A model generated the notes under the pieces. The model was not told the DNA's origin. It saw only the letters and a program-made list of their open reading frames with translations, and ran no database searches. A stretch of 64,000 nt of DNA from Diphasiastrum complanatum (taxonomy: Eukaryota; Streptophyta; Lycopodiopsida; Lycopodiales; Lycopodiaceae), in the NCBI GenBank assembly GCA_029204225.1, contig CM055097.1, forward strand, positions 36,253,446 to 36,317,445. The letters run 5' to 3'. Numbering within the stretch: the stretch's first letter is position 1; every line of letters starts with the position of its first letter. This document shows, in pieces, positions 1 to 10,340 of the stretch. A program made the position numbers and the translations under genes.

Positions 1-415
1 CAAAACGAAATGAGACGAAACCTAAACGAAAACAAAATGAAACGAAGTGAAGCAAAACTTAAACGAGCTTTGACATTGATTCATGCTAGAAGCATAGAGA
101 TCGCAAAACGAAACGAAACGAAACGAAACGAAAAGAAAGCATTCGCAAAAAGATCAATCAAGCTCTGTAACGAGACGAGACGAAACGAAACAAAATAGGA
201 CAAAACGAAACGAAATGAAACGAAGTGAAGCAAAACTTAAACGAGCCTTAACATTGATTCATGCTAGAAGCATAGAGATCGCGAAAAGAAAGGAAATGAA
301 ATAAAAAGAAAGCATTTGCAAAAAGATCAATCAAGCTCTGTAACGAGACGAGACGAAACGAAACGAAATAGGACAAAACGAAATGAAACAAAGCGAAACT
401 TAAGTGAGTTTTGAA
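1..415. repeat. cgaaa-rich tandem repeat, unit about 165-178 bp
   Basis: About two and a third copies of a unit lie head to tail. The block around caaaactt at 53 recurs at 231 (178 bp apart) and in diverged form near 394. Each unit has a part made of short aaacg/gaaac words and a less simple part containing the words attcatgctagaagcatag and agatcaatcaagctctg. Open frames here are low-complexity Lys/Arg/Asn products of the repeat and are not taken as genes. The array may extend left of the window. Confidence 0.8.
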
Positions 416-445
416 ATTGAAATCTTTCAAAGTGTAGACAGACAC

Positions 446-2443
446 TGCTGGTCTACGTTAACATATTTATATAGCATTCAACAAGATCAAACCAAAGTGC
501 GAAATTGAATAGACAAGTCAATCAGACACACAAATTCTCCAACTTGCTCTCCTCCTCCAAATAGGAAGTTCTTTGGGTTTTGGAGCTCAACAACTAGTAT
601 CTCTTCATGCTTCTCCAAGTTAGCCTTTCCATTGCTTTTCCCAAGTGGACCTTCTATTAGATTGCCTTCTTCCCAAAATAGTATGTGCTTAGAGCAAGGA
701 ACATTTTGGCCTTATCATTGTTAACCAACCTAGTAGCTTCTAGTCAACTCCTATGGGTGTAGCTGGTCCATCATTTTTCTTTGCGTCGACTTTTCAGATT
801 TGCCGGTTTTTCTTAAGGTGTCGGCTTTTCGATATGTTCGTATTGCTTGACCCATTGGTTTGTCTGTGCTCAAAATTTTCTTGACCTTGCCCTTAGGATT
901 TCCTTGGTATTTTGGCCTCGGTACAATACTTTTTTGGTGACAAAATTTTTACTGTATTTTTTCTTTGCTGGTTCTTTTCTTGAAACTGGCTTCTGCAACA
1001 TTCATGACTACAGCTCTTCTGACAAATCGGTTTCTCTGCAAATACACTAGGTAAACATATATTAGTAAAACAACTCTGTACATGGCAAAATTTCAGCACG
1101 GCTATGCCGGCTATTTTACAACTGGCTAAGAACCGCAAAACATTTTTACAGGCCTTTTCTAAGGCCACAAACTTTTTCTCTAGCCTCATCAAGGACAGGC
1201 TGGGACCCACTTCTAAGTGGATCGGCACTTTTCGCTCGGCTTTACATATATCAAATAATTTTTACAATTCATGAGACCAACACAAAACTACTATAACTTG
1301 TCTAGCCACTTTAGGGGTAGGCTGGGACCCTTTTACAGAGGCAACCATATGCCGATTTTGTTGCTAATAATCGGTTTTACATGCCAGTTTTTTACAATTT
1401 GAAAATAAAAAAGCCCAATATTAGGCCGATTTTTCGTGTGAAAATATCGGCTAATATGGCGATGTCCACTGGGTAGTATGGTCCCCATACAGTGGACCCA
1501 AAATCTTTGGTTTATAGAATGTTCTCTTTTTGCTAGTACATTATAAGTGTCATGGTCACAGCTTTGGGATTAGCACCCTAGGTAGGTGATGCTAACCTGG
1601 TTTGTTGTAATTCAGCTTCCAGCAGATCTTCGATCTTTGTTCAATTTGGTACCTTCATTCCTGCAACACAATACCCCTTTGACCTAATTTGAGAAATATG
1701 CACCCACTCCCTCAGAAGATTATGCCCTCTTCAAGACCCTTTTTGGCATGCAAAATGCATCTCTCAGAAAAAATATGACATTATGGATGCATATGGCAGT
1801 ATTGTGCCTATTGGAAAGCAACGAAAAATTGTCAAGTGCCTTTGAAAATTGTGCATACTTGTGGAAATTGTTTTTATCCTGTTCTCTTTTTTTATTTTTT
1901 CTTATGAAGAATGGTGTCAAGTTAGTGGGGATGGGGAAAAATCTTCTTGGCTTTTTTATGTCAGTGAGTGATCTTGATTCAAATGTATACATTCCTTGTA
2001 GATCATCCACCTTTTCCAGGATGATTGAAGTCCTCCCAACTCTCTGTCCAAATTGATCCCATTCACCTCAAGCTCCACAAGCATAAGTGGCTTTTCATAT
2101 CCTCCTATCTGATCCAACTATATGTACAGCGTAAATATCTTTCAGCAATTGTAGTGATGTTTCAAGTTTGTTATCTCAACGCATGTAAAATTACCATGTG
2201 GAGACTTTTGTTTCTCTCATTTGTCATGCTTCTGAATCCTTCACTGTTTGTTCGGTTCCCATGGCCTTATCCATTGGGTAATGGAGTCACTCCTCACCCC
2301 ATTGTACTGTTTCTATTTCCATTTTCCCCCTCTCAATCCCCTCTTTTTTATGCCTGTTACAACAATGCATGATGCCTTATGCAACTCAAAGCATATGCGT
2401 AATGTATGGATATGGATGGCATTAAAACAACCTTGCAATCAAT
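446..2443. other. no gene recognised; anonymous AT-rich DNA
   Basis: Reading frames are short and mutually overlapping with no recognisable domain. Short words built on gccgattttt and its complement recur between 790 and 1460. The phrase aggctgggacccnntt occurs twice, near 1196 and 1319. These look like decayed repeat DNA, perhaps an old LTR, but no terminal motif, primer site or coding region supports a family assignment. Confidence 0.4.
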
Positions 2444-2519
2444 TGGTCCAATCACACTATGACTATATGATGCAAGTGTAGTGGTCCAATCACACTGTGA
2501 CTATATGATGCAAGTGCAG
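2444..2519. repeat. 38-bp tandem duplication
   Basis: Two adjacent copies of a 38-bp unit, starting at 2444 and 2482 (tggtccaatcacac...), differ at two or three positions. A simple local duplication. Confidence 0.85.
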
Positions 2520-3119
2520 TGGTCGTGGGCACAAATGATTTTGACTTTTGGATCATCTAATTCCTGCACTTCAACAAGGGTTAGCAGCAAATGTCATTTT
2601 TAGGATTTAACTTTGATTTGTCTCTTTTTTTTTCCTTTCCTCATTTTTTTCCTTTCCGATTTTTTTTTTTATAACATACAGAATGGAAAAGAGATTCACC
2701 AAACAACAAGATTAACAAAGTAGAAAAATGAACAAATGAAAATAAAAAATAAACTTCATATTTTTCTTATCCCATAGGTAAGATCAAGGATAAGGGTGTA
2801 GCTTGTCATCATATTGTCTATCCAACATCGATCTTCTTATCTGGGTATTCATCTTCTGTTGCAGATCTATCATGATGTATGAAATCGGGGGCTAAAAAGC
2901 CTAGATCTCATGATTGATGCACATGATTTTGATATATAGGTGGATTCCATGTCAACAATGGAAGATCTGCAAGTACAACATCGAATATCCTTCCTATATC
3001 ATATGGTTCATTTCCATTAGCTGTATCCATGGTGGGAGGTATGGTATCCCTCACCTCCTCTGTAATTGATAAAATTCCAGCAAGCTCACACGTGCGGGGA
3101 ATGATCCTCAAGTGTGAAT
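2520..3119. other. no gene recognised; T-rich spacer
   Basis: Contains poly-T stretches around 2620-2672. The minus-strand frame at 2908-3111 has no recognisable domain. A half copy of the CACACGTG word lies near 3087, a motif that recurs in copia-related DNA elsewhere in the window. Confidence 0.3.
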
Positions 3120-3842
3120 GATCTTGTTAAGCTTTCTGTTTAGCACATAAATTGATTCTAGATTGAATGTCAAGATCTAGTACAAGTTTTTATGGCTAAA
3201 TCACAATCTAGCATGCTAAGAATCAAAGAATGATTGCTTTGAAAAACAAGAGAGAAGAAGCACAAGAATTTAATGCATTAGCATAAGCCTCTACTCAAGT
3301 TAGAGAGAGAAAGAGAGAGCAAAATTCAAACAAACAATGGTGTAGATCCAAAATGACATGAAATAGCTTCAAAGCTATGAGAGAGTCTACACATATTTAT
3401 GGAGTTTGGACTAGCTCGAGGTAGAACCATCTCCATCCAACTTTCATCCACATCTATAAGTGAAAACTAGAGAATTGTGAGATTTGTCACTTTACATGCA
3501 TGCATTTCTACCGACTTTTACCAAGTGTCAAATTTTCAACTAGAATTTTACAAATCATCATGCATGTGTCCAATTCACTTTGTGCATGCCTTGCATGTCA
3601 CTATGGATCACTTACAACCATTGCATGTGATATGCCACAAGTTTCTACAAGCCTATTATTGATATATCTATGTCTACATTCTATATGCAAGTTGTATATT
3701 ACCAACTAGACTTGAAGAACCCATGTAGCTTGAGTTTCTTGTAGGCCAAATTTGGCATTTACAATATGAAACAACATATACACATGGAAAAAACTTTGTC
3801 AAAAAGCTAAAATCAAGATAGATGATTTTTCATTTTTCAACA
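3120..3842 (-). mobile_element. copia 3' LTR (left boundary uncertain)
   Basis: The right edge is set by ...ttttcaaca at 3834-3842, followed immediately by a pyrimidine run (ctcctcct), which is the polypurine tract of a minus-strand element. The RNase H remnant next to it has the same orientation. In minus orientation the LTR starts TGTTGAAAAATG. I could not find the matching outer end, so 3120 is only an estimate. The part 3550-3842 is repeated at 4428-4715. Confidence 0.55.
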
Positions 3843-3845
3843 CTC

Positions 3846-4424
3846 CTCCTAAAAATTAATCTATGTTGACTTGAACATGGATCTTGGAATTATTCCAAGA
3901 TTGGCTCTATGCTTGATGAAGAAATTTTTGCTCAAAGGTTTGGTGAGCAAATCTGCAATACAAGATGATGTGTCGATGTGATCCAAGTAGATTTCCCCTC
4001 CAATGAGCTTCTCCTCACGAAGTGATGTGCAACTTCGATGTGTTTGCTCCTTGCATGAAATATTGAATTGTTGGCAAGGGCTTGTGTTGAAATATTGTCA
4101 CACATGATCAAAGGTAGATCATCTTCCTTGATTATCTTTAGCTCCACAAGCAACCTCTTGATCCAAAGCACTTCTTTTGTTGTAGTAGTAAGTGCCTTAT
4201 ATTCAGCTTCACAAGATGAGAGTGATATGGTATCTTGCTTTTTGGAGAGCCAAGATATCAAATTTCCTCCAAGATATATGACATATGCACTTGTAGATTT
4301 CCGATCTACTTTATCACTAGCAAAATCCGAGTCAGAATAGCCAACAATCGAAAGATTTTCACTTTTTTATAACAAACCATAATCATAGGTTGAAGATATG
4401 TACCAGAGTACCCTTTTGGCCATT
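3846..4424 (-). pseudogene. Ty1/copia RNase H fragment
   Basis: This is the C-terminal RNase H of a copia polyprotein. Visible in order on the minus strand: SDSDFA (first catalytic Asp) and DRKSTSAY near 4290-4350, SWLSKKQDTISLSSCEAEYKAL near 4200-4260 (catalytic Glu), MCDN near 4105 (catalytic Asp), and FHARSKHIEVAHHFVR near 4020-4065. The upstream RT is absent: the frame breaks near 4370 and the sequence runs straight into a second LTR piece. The frame is lost again after 3990, so the tail is out of phase. A dead remnant of the element whose 3' LTR lies to the left. Confidence 0.85.
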
Positions 4425-4427
4425 TGT

Positions 4428-4715
4428 ACAAATCATCATGCATGTGTTCAATTCACTTTGTGACTTGCATGTCACTATGGATCACTTACAACCATTGCAT
4501 GTGATATGCCACAAGTTTATACAGGCCTATTATTGATATTTCTTTGTCTACATTCTATATGCAAGTTGTATATTACCAACTAGACTTGAAGAACCCATGC
4601 AGCTCGAGTTTCTTCTAGGCCAATTTTTGCATTTACAATATGAAACAACATATACACATGGAAAAACTTTGTCAAAAAGCTAAAGTCAAGATAGATGATT
4701 TTTCATTTTTCAACA
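4428..4715 (-). repeat. truncated second copy of the 3.1-3.8 kb LTR
   Basis: Repeats 3550-3842 in the same orientation with scattered differences, from acaaatcatcatgcatgtg to ttttcaaca. It lacks the outer part of the LTR and no primer site follows. With the RNase H fragment between the two copies this is the skeleton LTR - RNase H - partial LTR, that is, an element that lost almost all internal sequence. Confidence 0.8.
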
Positions 4716-5109
4716 GTAATTTCTTGTTCATGGCCTCTATTCTCAATATAAACTTCAGAGAGATAACAAGGTATGTCTTGTCCCCAAAGGAATGGGTCAT
4801 CTGGTATTTCAGGGCCGGGGAATAGGAAATTTTTTTATATGTACTTGTCCAAATGCCTCTTTGATAATTTTAAACATTGTGTCATATGCATCCCTGCTAA
4901 TACCAGAATAATCACAAGCCCCTTGTATCAATTTTCGGTCAATGATCTTGCCAACTTCGCCCATAAGGGCCTCTGCAATCTTGGACTTGATTCGAGAATA
5001 TCATTGATTTCCAAGTAGACTCGTTGTTGACTTAGCTGTAAGTACTACACTCAAAGACTTTCCAATCATGTCCTTGTCTTTTAGATTTTCATTGGTGACT
5101 AAAGCTGAT
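4716..5109 (-). pseudogene. unrecognised gene-like exon fragment
   Basis: On the minus strand, beginning after ttcttttgtag (a good 3' splice site ending at 5110), an open stretch encodes about 90 residues including KDKDMIGKSLSVVLTAKS, IAEALMGEVGKIIDRKL and GISRDAYDTMFKIIKEAFG, with one in-frame stop after LLGNQ. Composition is that of a soluble globular protein rather than of gag or pol. It stops abruptly at the LTR piece on the left. I do not recognise the family. It could be a captured host exon or part of a transposon protein not known to me. Confidence 0.45.
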
Positions 5110-5269
5110 CTACAAAAGAAAAATAAGAATTAGAAAAAAAACAATTCACAACCATTGAGTGCTAGATGAAACAAAACGCATGAATAGTTTAAAACATAAT
5201 CTTACTTGAAAGCATATATTCTTTTTTTCCGTTGACCCCCACTTGTTGAAAGCTAGTCAATACTTTTTT
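5110..5269. other. spacer between gene fragment and gypsy gag
   Basis: AT-rich, short frames only. Upstream of the putative splice acceptor it would be intron sequence if the exon reading is right. Confidence 0.3.
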
Positions 5270-7090
5270 CTACATTTATTTGACAATATGAGGTACGCAA
5301 TGTTTGTACAATAAGATTGTGACCCTTCCAGTGCGCGGTTCCTCGGGCTCCACCATGTAAAAAAGTGGTTCATGATGATGCAATTGATCGTTCTGATTAG
5401 TGTGCAATGGTGATCCCTCTTGCGGTTCCTGTTCGCCATCAACTGGAGGTTCTGTAGGATTGTCCCTTTCTTGCTCTTTTTCCTCCACTTGGGCTCTCTA
5501 TACCCAGTGTCGTATTTTCTGGTATTGTCTTCTTTCTTCCCTCACATTCAGATATGGCGCTAAAGTTGAGGGCTGGTCATCAGTGACCGATGGTGCTGGT
5601 GAGGGAGCCACTTCCTTCCTCTTCTGTGCTCGCGTAACAACTAATACAGGAGCATGGAGTTGTTGCCCTTCCGGTGGCATCTCCGTTGGAACTGCTAGTT
5701 GTTGTATTGCAATGAAGTTTAGCGGTGCACTAGTTTCAGGTATTAGTGTCCATAACCACATTCTTGGCAGAAGGATATATATTGTCCTTTGTAAGGACAT
5801 TTTGCAATTATGTGTCCTTCTCCACATCCGTAGCAGCCGTAGTTCCTCCCGCCTTGGCGCTAAGTTCGAGCTGCATAGGCTGCAAAATATTCATTTATGA
5901 CAGGATCCATAAATGGTTCATTTAGCTCATACCATTATTGCTGCTCGGGTTGAGGTGGTACTTGTATCTCTGGTTCCACTGCTATCAGGTTTACATGGGC
6001 CACTTGTTGATTGACTGGCCCTGGTGGTGCAGATAAGGCCATACGCTATTGTTGATTTGGTGCGCCATACCTTGGTGCCACGTTTGGTGCCCCTTGATGA
6101 TATGGATAAGAAGTCTGATAAGGACTTCTCTTCTGTTGAACTATCTGGAGGCTAAACGGGCAAAATGTCGTATTGTGCGATGTTGCATTGCATAGATGGC
6201 AAAATCTATGTGTTAATCTCAGATTTTGCTTTAGGACTGGACACTTGTTCACTATATGGTTTTGCGTGCACATTGAACACCATACATTCTCCCATCGTGG
6301 ATACTATAGTTGGTTTGGTTCCGGTTGATGTGGCGTTGCTACTAACAGCTCCTTGTAAGGCCTTCAGTTTCTTGTCAAACTGCCTGTAAGTTGCTCCATC
6401 TACAGTGTGTGTAATTTTGTCATTTGATCCAACAGCAGTTCTGTGGATAGAGCGGATGCGTTTGATGATGACGATGCTATCGAGGGAGTAGGGGCGTGGG
6501 TGGATGGATATTTGTCGTCAGATCCCTCATCCTCTTCTCTGATGGCATCTTCCATAGCTTCTTGTAGAGTAGCGTACTGTCCCATCATTTCAGTTCTCTT
6601 CTGATGCTCCGTGGTAGTCCGGCTAGGAACCACATGATCATCGCATGATCTAGAGTTGGGGCTGCACTGCACTCGGATCGTAGATGTTTGACCCGTTCAA
6701 TATAGTCCCTAACCCTTTCTCATTTTCCCATCTTGACTTTACTTAGCAAGAGAAATGGGTCTTCCAGGAACTTCCTTGGTTTAAAGCGCGTAATGAGAGC
6801 CGCTTTAACCGCTTCCCAGATAGATTTTTCTTCCTCTGACAGGTTGAAAAACCAATCCTGAGCCACTGCCAATAAGGACATGGGGAACAGCGTCAACTTT
6901 TCCGCAGGGGTCCGCTCGCCATAGATTTCACAAGCTTGCTCGTAGATCTAGAGGAAACGGATGAGATCTGATGCTCCATGGGATTTTGGTATTTCCATCT
7001 GTGGTGCTCTCCGGACTGCTTGCAAGGGAGCGACAGATACAAGTTGGCCCATTGGTTCCATTGGTGCTACTTCCGGTTCTGTCTCTTATT
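5270..7090 (-). pseudogene. Ty3/gypsy gag, broken by frameshifts and stops
   Basis: Read on the minus strand from about 7060. A Retrotrans_gag-like region (6690-7060) contains CEIYGERTPAEKLTLFP and a W-[FY]-x-L...F-K-P-R-K-F pattern, followed by a Ser/Ala-rich hinge (6400-6672). Then come zinc-knuckle-like motifs: CHLCNATSHNTTFC at about 6165-6206 (exact CX2CX4HX4C) and two shorter variants of CX2CX3H type near 5740-5860 in different frames. A Pro/Gln/Glu-rich linker follows at 5276-5750. At least four frame changes are needed, so it cannot make one protein. Pol is missing: the sequence ends at about 5270. The family seems to be the same as the gypsy pieces at 9.7-12.1 kb, whose gag start shares the SCRIYGE-type block. 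Confidence 0.75.
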
Positions 7091-8060
7091 GCGTAGATGC
7101 TAATCTGGGAAGGTGTGGTGTTTGATTTTCTATCCTTTCGTGCTATTGATCATCCCGATCTCATATTCATCCGATGGTGGGTTCCAAAGTAGTTGGATCT
7201 TGCTTATACAGTGGAATGCAGTCTGGATCTTAAGGATCTGATCAATCTGATCGGCTTGAAGTAAAATTTATGTCTTTTACTGTGGTTTTTTCTTGATAAC
7301 TTCTTACTCCTTGCACTGATTGATCTGAGATTTTGACAGTAGCTGAATCTAGGTCAGATCTCACTATGGAATTTTCTGCGAGAGTTAACTCTCACACTAA
7401 GTGAAAATTTCACTGTATGCAAGGGTTCAGAACCACTATTTTGGCTTGATCTTCACCAAACACATGCTTCATCACTGATGGAAATTGACATTCTGAATCG
7501 ATTGAGAGGGTCTATGAGAGTTCTTATTGGAAGGATTGTTGGATCTTTACTTTTTAGTGATTTTTTTGCACTTAAATCCAATTTTTTGCTCACTGGAATC
7601 AAACTAACTCTTGCAGACTCTTTTGTGTCCTGGTCTCACTGAGATGGAACTTCAAAATCCTCTGCGAGAGTTCTTGCCCACTGGAACTGAAAATCTTGGT
7701 GTCTACGAGGGTTCTCTAGTACTTTCTCGTCTTTTTCTCACTGGGAACTCTCGCATAGGCACTTAGACATCAAACTAACTCTTGCAAGCTTCTCTGTGTC
7801 CTGGTCTCACTAAGATGGAACCTCAGAGGGCTCTACGAGAGTTCTGGTGAAGATTTGCATTTTTTTGGATTTTTTCAAGGGTTTTTTGAGTTTTTTATGA
7901 CTTTTCTCTGATTTTTGCAATCTGCTTGGAACTAACTCTTGCAGGCTTCTATGAAGGTCTAGGATAGTACCCTAGAACTGCTGCTAGTCATGCAAGGGTT
8001 AACTCTCTCTGATTTTGGAGATATTAAAATATGGTGAGATTTTAGGCTCTTTTTCCCTCC
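7091..8060 (-). mobile_element. non-coding leader or LTR of the gypsy gag
   Basis: No frame of note. It directly precedes the minus-strand gag and is marked by recurrent words of the form ctctgcgagagttc and its complement (about 7377, 7659, 7702, 7747, 7781, 7830, 7933). The same words fill 21920-22220, next to a gypsy integrase. This suggests that both are LTR or untranslated parts of one gypsy family. No TG...CA ends or primer site were found, so the boundaries are provisional. Confidence 0.4.
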
Positions 8061-8248
8061 AAAATGCAGATTGGTGTGTTTTTTGAATTTTTTGACTACT
8101 TGGTTTGGGTTTCAAGCCCTTAGAGGTTGTTCACGGTCTCCTCTACCCTCTCACACCTCCTCCGCTAGCTATGAACAATCCAAACACAAAAAAATACAGA
8201 CAAATCAATCCCGTGTAAAGCCAAAGGGTGTAGTCAATGACATTAGTA

Positions 8249-8368
8249 ATGGATATACCTGAGTTCCCATTTGCATACTGTGTTTTACTGGGAAGGCCAT
8301 GGGTGAGGACTGCCCAAGTAGTTCACAACTGGGGTACTAGAAAACTCACCTTCGAGAACAGAGAATAG
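8249..8368 (+). pseudogene. gypsy protease-region fragment
   Basis: A 39-residue open frame contains LLGRPWVRTAQVV and TRKLTFENRE. This is the conserved I-L-G-R-P-W block after the active site of the gypsy aspartic protease. The catalytic D-[ST]-G is not present. The related phrase ending in FENRE reappears at about 14850 at the start of the plus-strand gypsy linker, so both belong to the same family. The fragment is joined within about 30 bp to a copia integrase piece. Confidence 0.65.
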
Positions 8369-8384
8369 GCATGAGGTTATGTGC

Positions 8385-8858
8385 TAATCTTCCAAACCAT
8401 TTTGGAATCATGCTTTGTTGTGTGCTGACTTTCTATGCAATAGGTGGCCGAGTGCTATATTGGATGGAAGGACACCTTTTGAGATGCTATTCAAGAGGAG
8501 GCTGAGTGTCAACTTTCTTAAAACTTTTGGATGTACTTGCTATGTCAATATAACTCTTGATGATAGGTCAAAGGAGGATCCATTTTCAAGGAAAGGTATA
8601 TTTGTTGGATACAGTGAGGTGAGTAAAGCCTACAAGGTTTACATTCCTACTACTAACAAGGTGATTGCTGGTAGAGATGTCATTTATTATGAGAAAAACA
8701 TTCCAAAAGTGTCTTCAAGTAATGATATTGTGAATGACTCTAACATTCTTGATGGTGATGTGATGGATCCTACTTTGATTGGTGATGATGAAGGACCTTC
8801 ATCAAGAATTCCTTTAGAGCCTGAAAAGATTCTTAATACTAGATCCATAATTGTGTAA
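8385..8858 (+). pseudogene. copia integrase C-terminal fragment
   Basis: The frame from about 8400 to 8858 reads LLCADFLCNRWPSAILDGRT, then TPFEMLF, FGCTCYVNI, GIFVGYSEVSKAYKVY and an acidic Ser-rich linker. This is the part of copia pol that follows the integrase catalytic core and precedes RT. Neither the catalytic core nor RT is present. The right end runs into gypsy chromodomain sequence at 8867, so the piece is bounded by gypsy DNA on both sides. Confidence 0.8.
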
Positions 8859-8866
8859 TCGGGAGG

Positions 8867-8995
8867 TTATTAAGCATCTGGTTCTTTGGAAAGGATATTC
8901 CAAGGATGAGGTTTCATAGGAAATAGAAGGTAATCTAAAGAAGAGTTTCTCGGACTTTAAGTTCTGAGGACAAAACTAAAATAGGGGGGGAAGTA
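8867..8995 (+). pseudogene. gypsy chromodomain tail and polypurine tract
   Basis: The plus strand reads HLVLWKGYSKDEVS, the C-terminal chromodomain signature of chromovirus-type gypsy integrases (x-L-V-x-W-K-G-Y). It is followed by a short tail and the purine run ataggggggga just before the LTR. The same segment occurs in reverse at 9690-9807. Confidence 0.75.
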
Positions 8996-9440
8996 TGTTA
9001 CGGTCCTAATGGGGGTTAGTACCATTAGGGGCTGTCTTGGATGTAGGGGCCAGGCCTAATCTGGATAATAGTCGAGTAGGGCCATGGGGTCACTCCCGCA
9101 TGCGGTATAGGCATGTGTGTTGCATCCTAGTATGGGATAGGATGTACATGCATTGTGCTTATGCATGGGTGTTGACTATTATGGGTTAGGGGTATTTACA
9201 TGCAATGGACATGCATGGGGGATTGGCATCTTCCATGTGGATTCTGTGCATGGGCAGGTGGGGTTGGCTATATCTCTATATATACCCTTACCAGTGTCTA
9301 TGAGGGGCATTGTAGAGTCTATGGCCGTTATGTTGTCAGATTGTGAAGCGGTTTTCCTATGTCTTGCCTGTCTTCTAGATTGCTCGGGGGCTAGACCAAT
9401 ATTGGGTCTAGATTTGGTTGGGACGGTTTCATCTACTACA
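8996..9440 (+). mobile_element. gypsy LTR, plus orientation, 445 bp
   Basis: Starts TGTTACGGTCC just after the polypurine tract and can be read to ...ctactaca at 9440, giving TG...CA ends. The inner part is rich in short words around gcatgc. It is the 3' LTR of the element whose chromodomain lies at 8867. The right boundary is inferred from the CA end only. Confidence 0.6.
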
Positions 9441-9480
9441 ATCCTCCCTTGGTATTCTAGGAAGTTCTACCTCGATTTAG

Positions 9481-9678
9481 ACCCCTAATCCATAATAGTC
9501 AACACCCATGCATAATCATAGTGCATGTACATCCTATCCCATACGAGGATGCAACACACATGCCTATACCGCATGCAGGAGTGACCCCATGGCCCTACTT
9601 GACTATTATCCAGATTAGGCCTGGCCCCTACATCCAAGACAACCCCTAATGGTACTAACCCCCATTAGGGCTGTAACA
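9481..9678 (-). mobile_element. partial gypsy LTR, minus orientation
   Basis: Reverse complement of the first part of the LTR at 8996. Its start (minus strand TGTTACAGCCC) lies at 9678, next to a reversed polypurine tract (cttcccccctt). It is cut off at 9481, where the inverted repeat ends. This is the 3' LTR of the minus-strand gypsy remnant that follows. Confidence 0.7.
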
Positions 9679-9754
9679 TACTTCCCCCCTTATTTTAGTT
9701 CTGTCCTTAGAACTTAAAGTCCGAGAAATTCTTCTTTAGATTACCTTCTATTTC

Positions 9755-10338
9755 CTATGAAACCTCATCCTCAGAATATCCTTTCCAAAGAACCAGATGC
9801 TTAGTATCCGTAATGTTTGGATTACAGCGATAAAATCTTGTAACCTTTGGAACTACATCAGGCATTAAGGGTATCGTATCCTCAATAACTGAGGTAGGAA
9901 TCCCTTTGAGATCCTTGTATGTCCAAGCAAAACTGTTTTGATATTTGATCAATAACTATCTTAATGCTTGAAATTGTTCAGGAGTAAGTTGCGTTCCAAC
10001 TTGAATAATCTTTTCTAACTCTCCTGGTTCAGCAAGATTCATTGGCCGATCTGGTCCATCGTAAACCTCCTTTTTTCTGGTTCTTTCTCGTAACATAATC
10101 ACCACATCATCCAAAGTATAGCATTTGAAATGCTCAGGCATATCATGTTGGACTTCTTCTAATTGTTCTTTTTCATAAGGGTTGATCTTTGATCTCCGTT
10201 TAGCTTTCTTAGCAAGAATAGATCTTGTAGGCGATGACCTTCTAGATGATGTGCTCTTCTCTGAAGGTGACAACTTCCTTGATGATGATTTTCTACAAAA
10301 AAATTTACTTGAAGTATCATCTTTGACCTTCCCCTTTC
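9755..10338 (-). pseudogene. gypsy linker, RT N-terminus and chromodomain, fused by deletion
   Basis: Two minus-strand frames. 9956-10273 encodes the pre-RT linker, with MPEHFKCYTLDDVVIMLRER and PMNLAEPGELEKIIQVG, closely like 15530-15859. 9755-9952 starts with FAWTYKDLKGIPTSVI and VTRFYRCNPN (N-terminal edge of gypsy RT) and passes directly, in frame, into HLVLWKGYSEDEVS, the chromodomain. All of RT, RNase H and the integrase core is missing between them, so an internal deletion joined RT to the chromodomain without a stop. Confidence 0.85.
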
Positions 10339-10340
10339 AT

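Larger units (their letters stand above)
8867..9807. repeat. large inverted repeat, arms about 327 bp
   Basis: Left arm 8867-9193 and right arm 9480-9807 are near-perfect reverse complements around a spacer of about 286 bp. Each arm contains chromodomain tail, polypurine tract and the start of the LTR. Two copies of the same gypsy 3' end therefore meet tail to tail. Confidence 0.85.

Noticed and set aside
2908-3111. 67-codon minus-strand frame rich in Pro, Ile and Asp
   Set aside because: No domain, no conserved neighbours, and it runs into LTR-like DNA; treated as chance.
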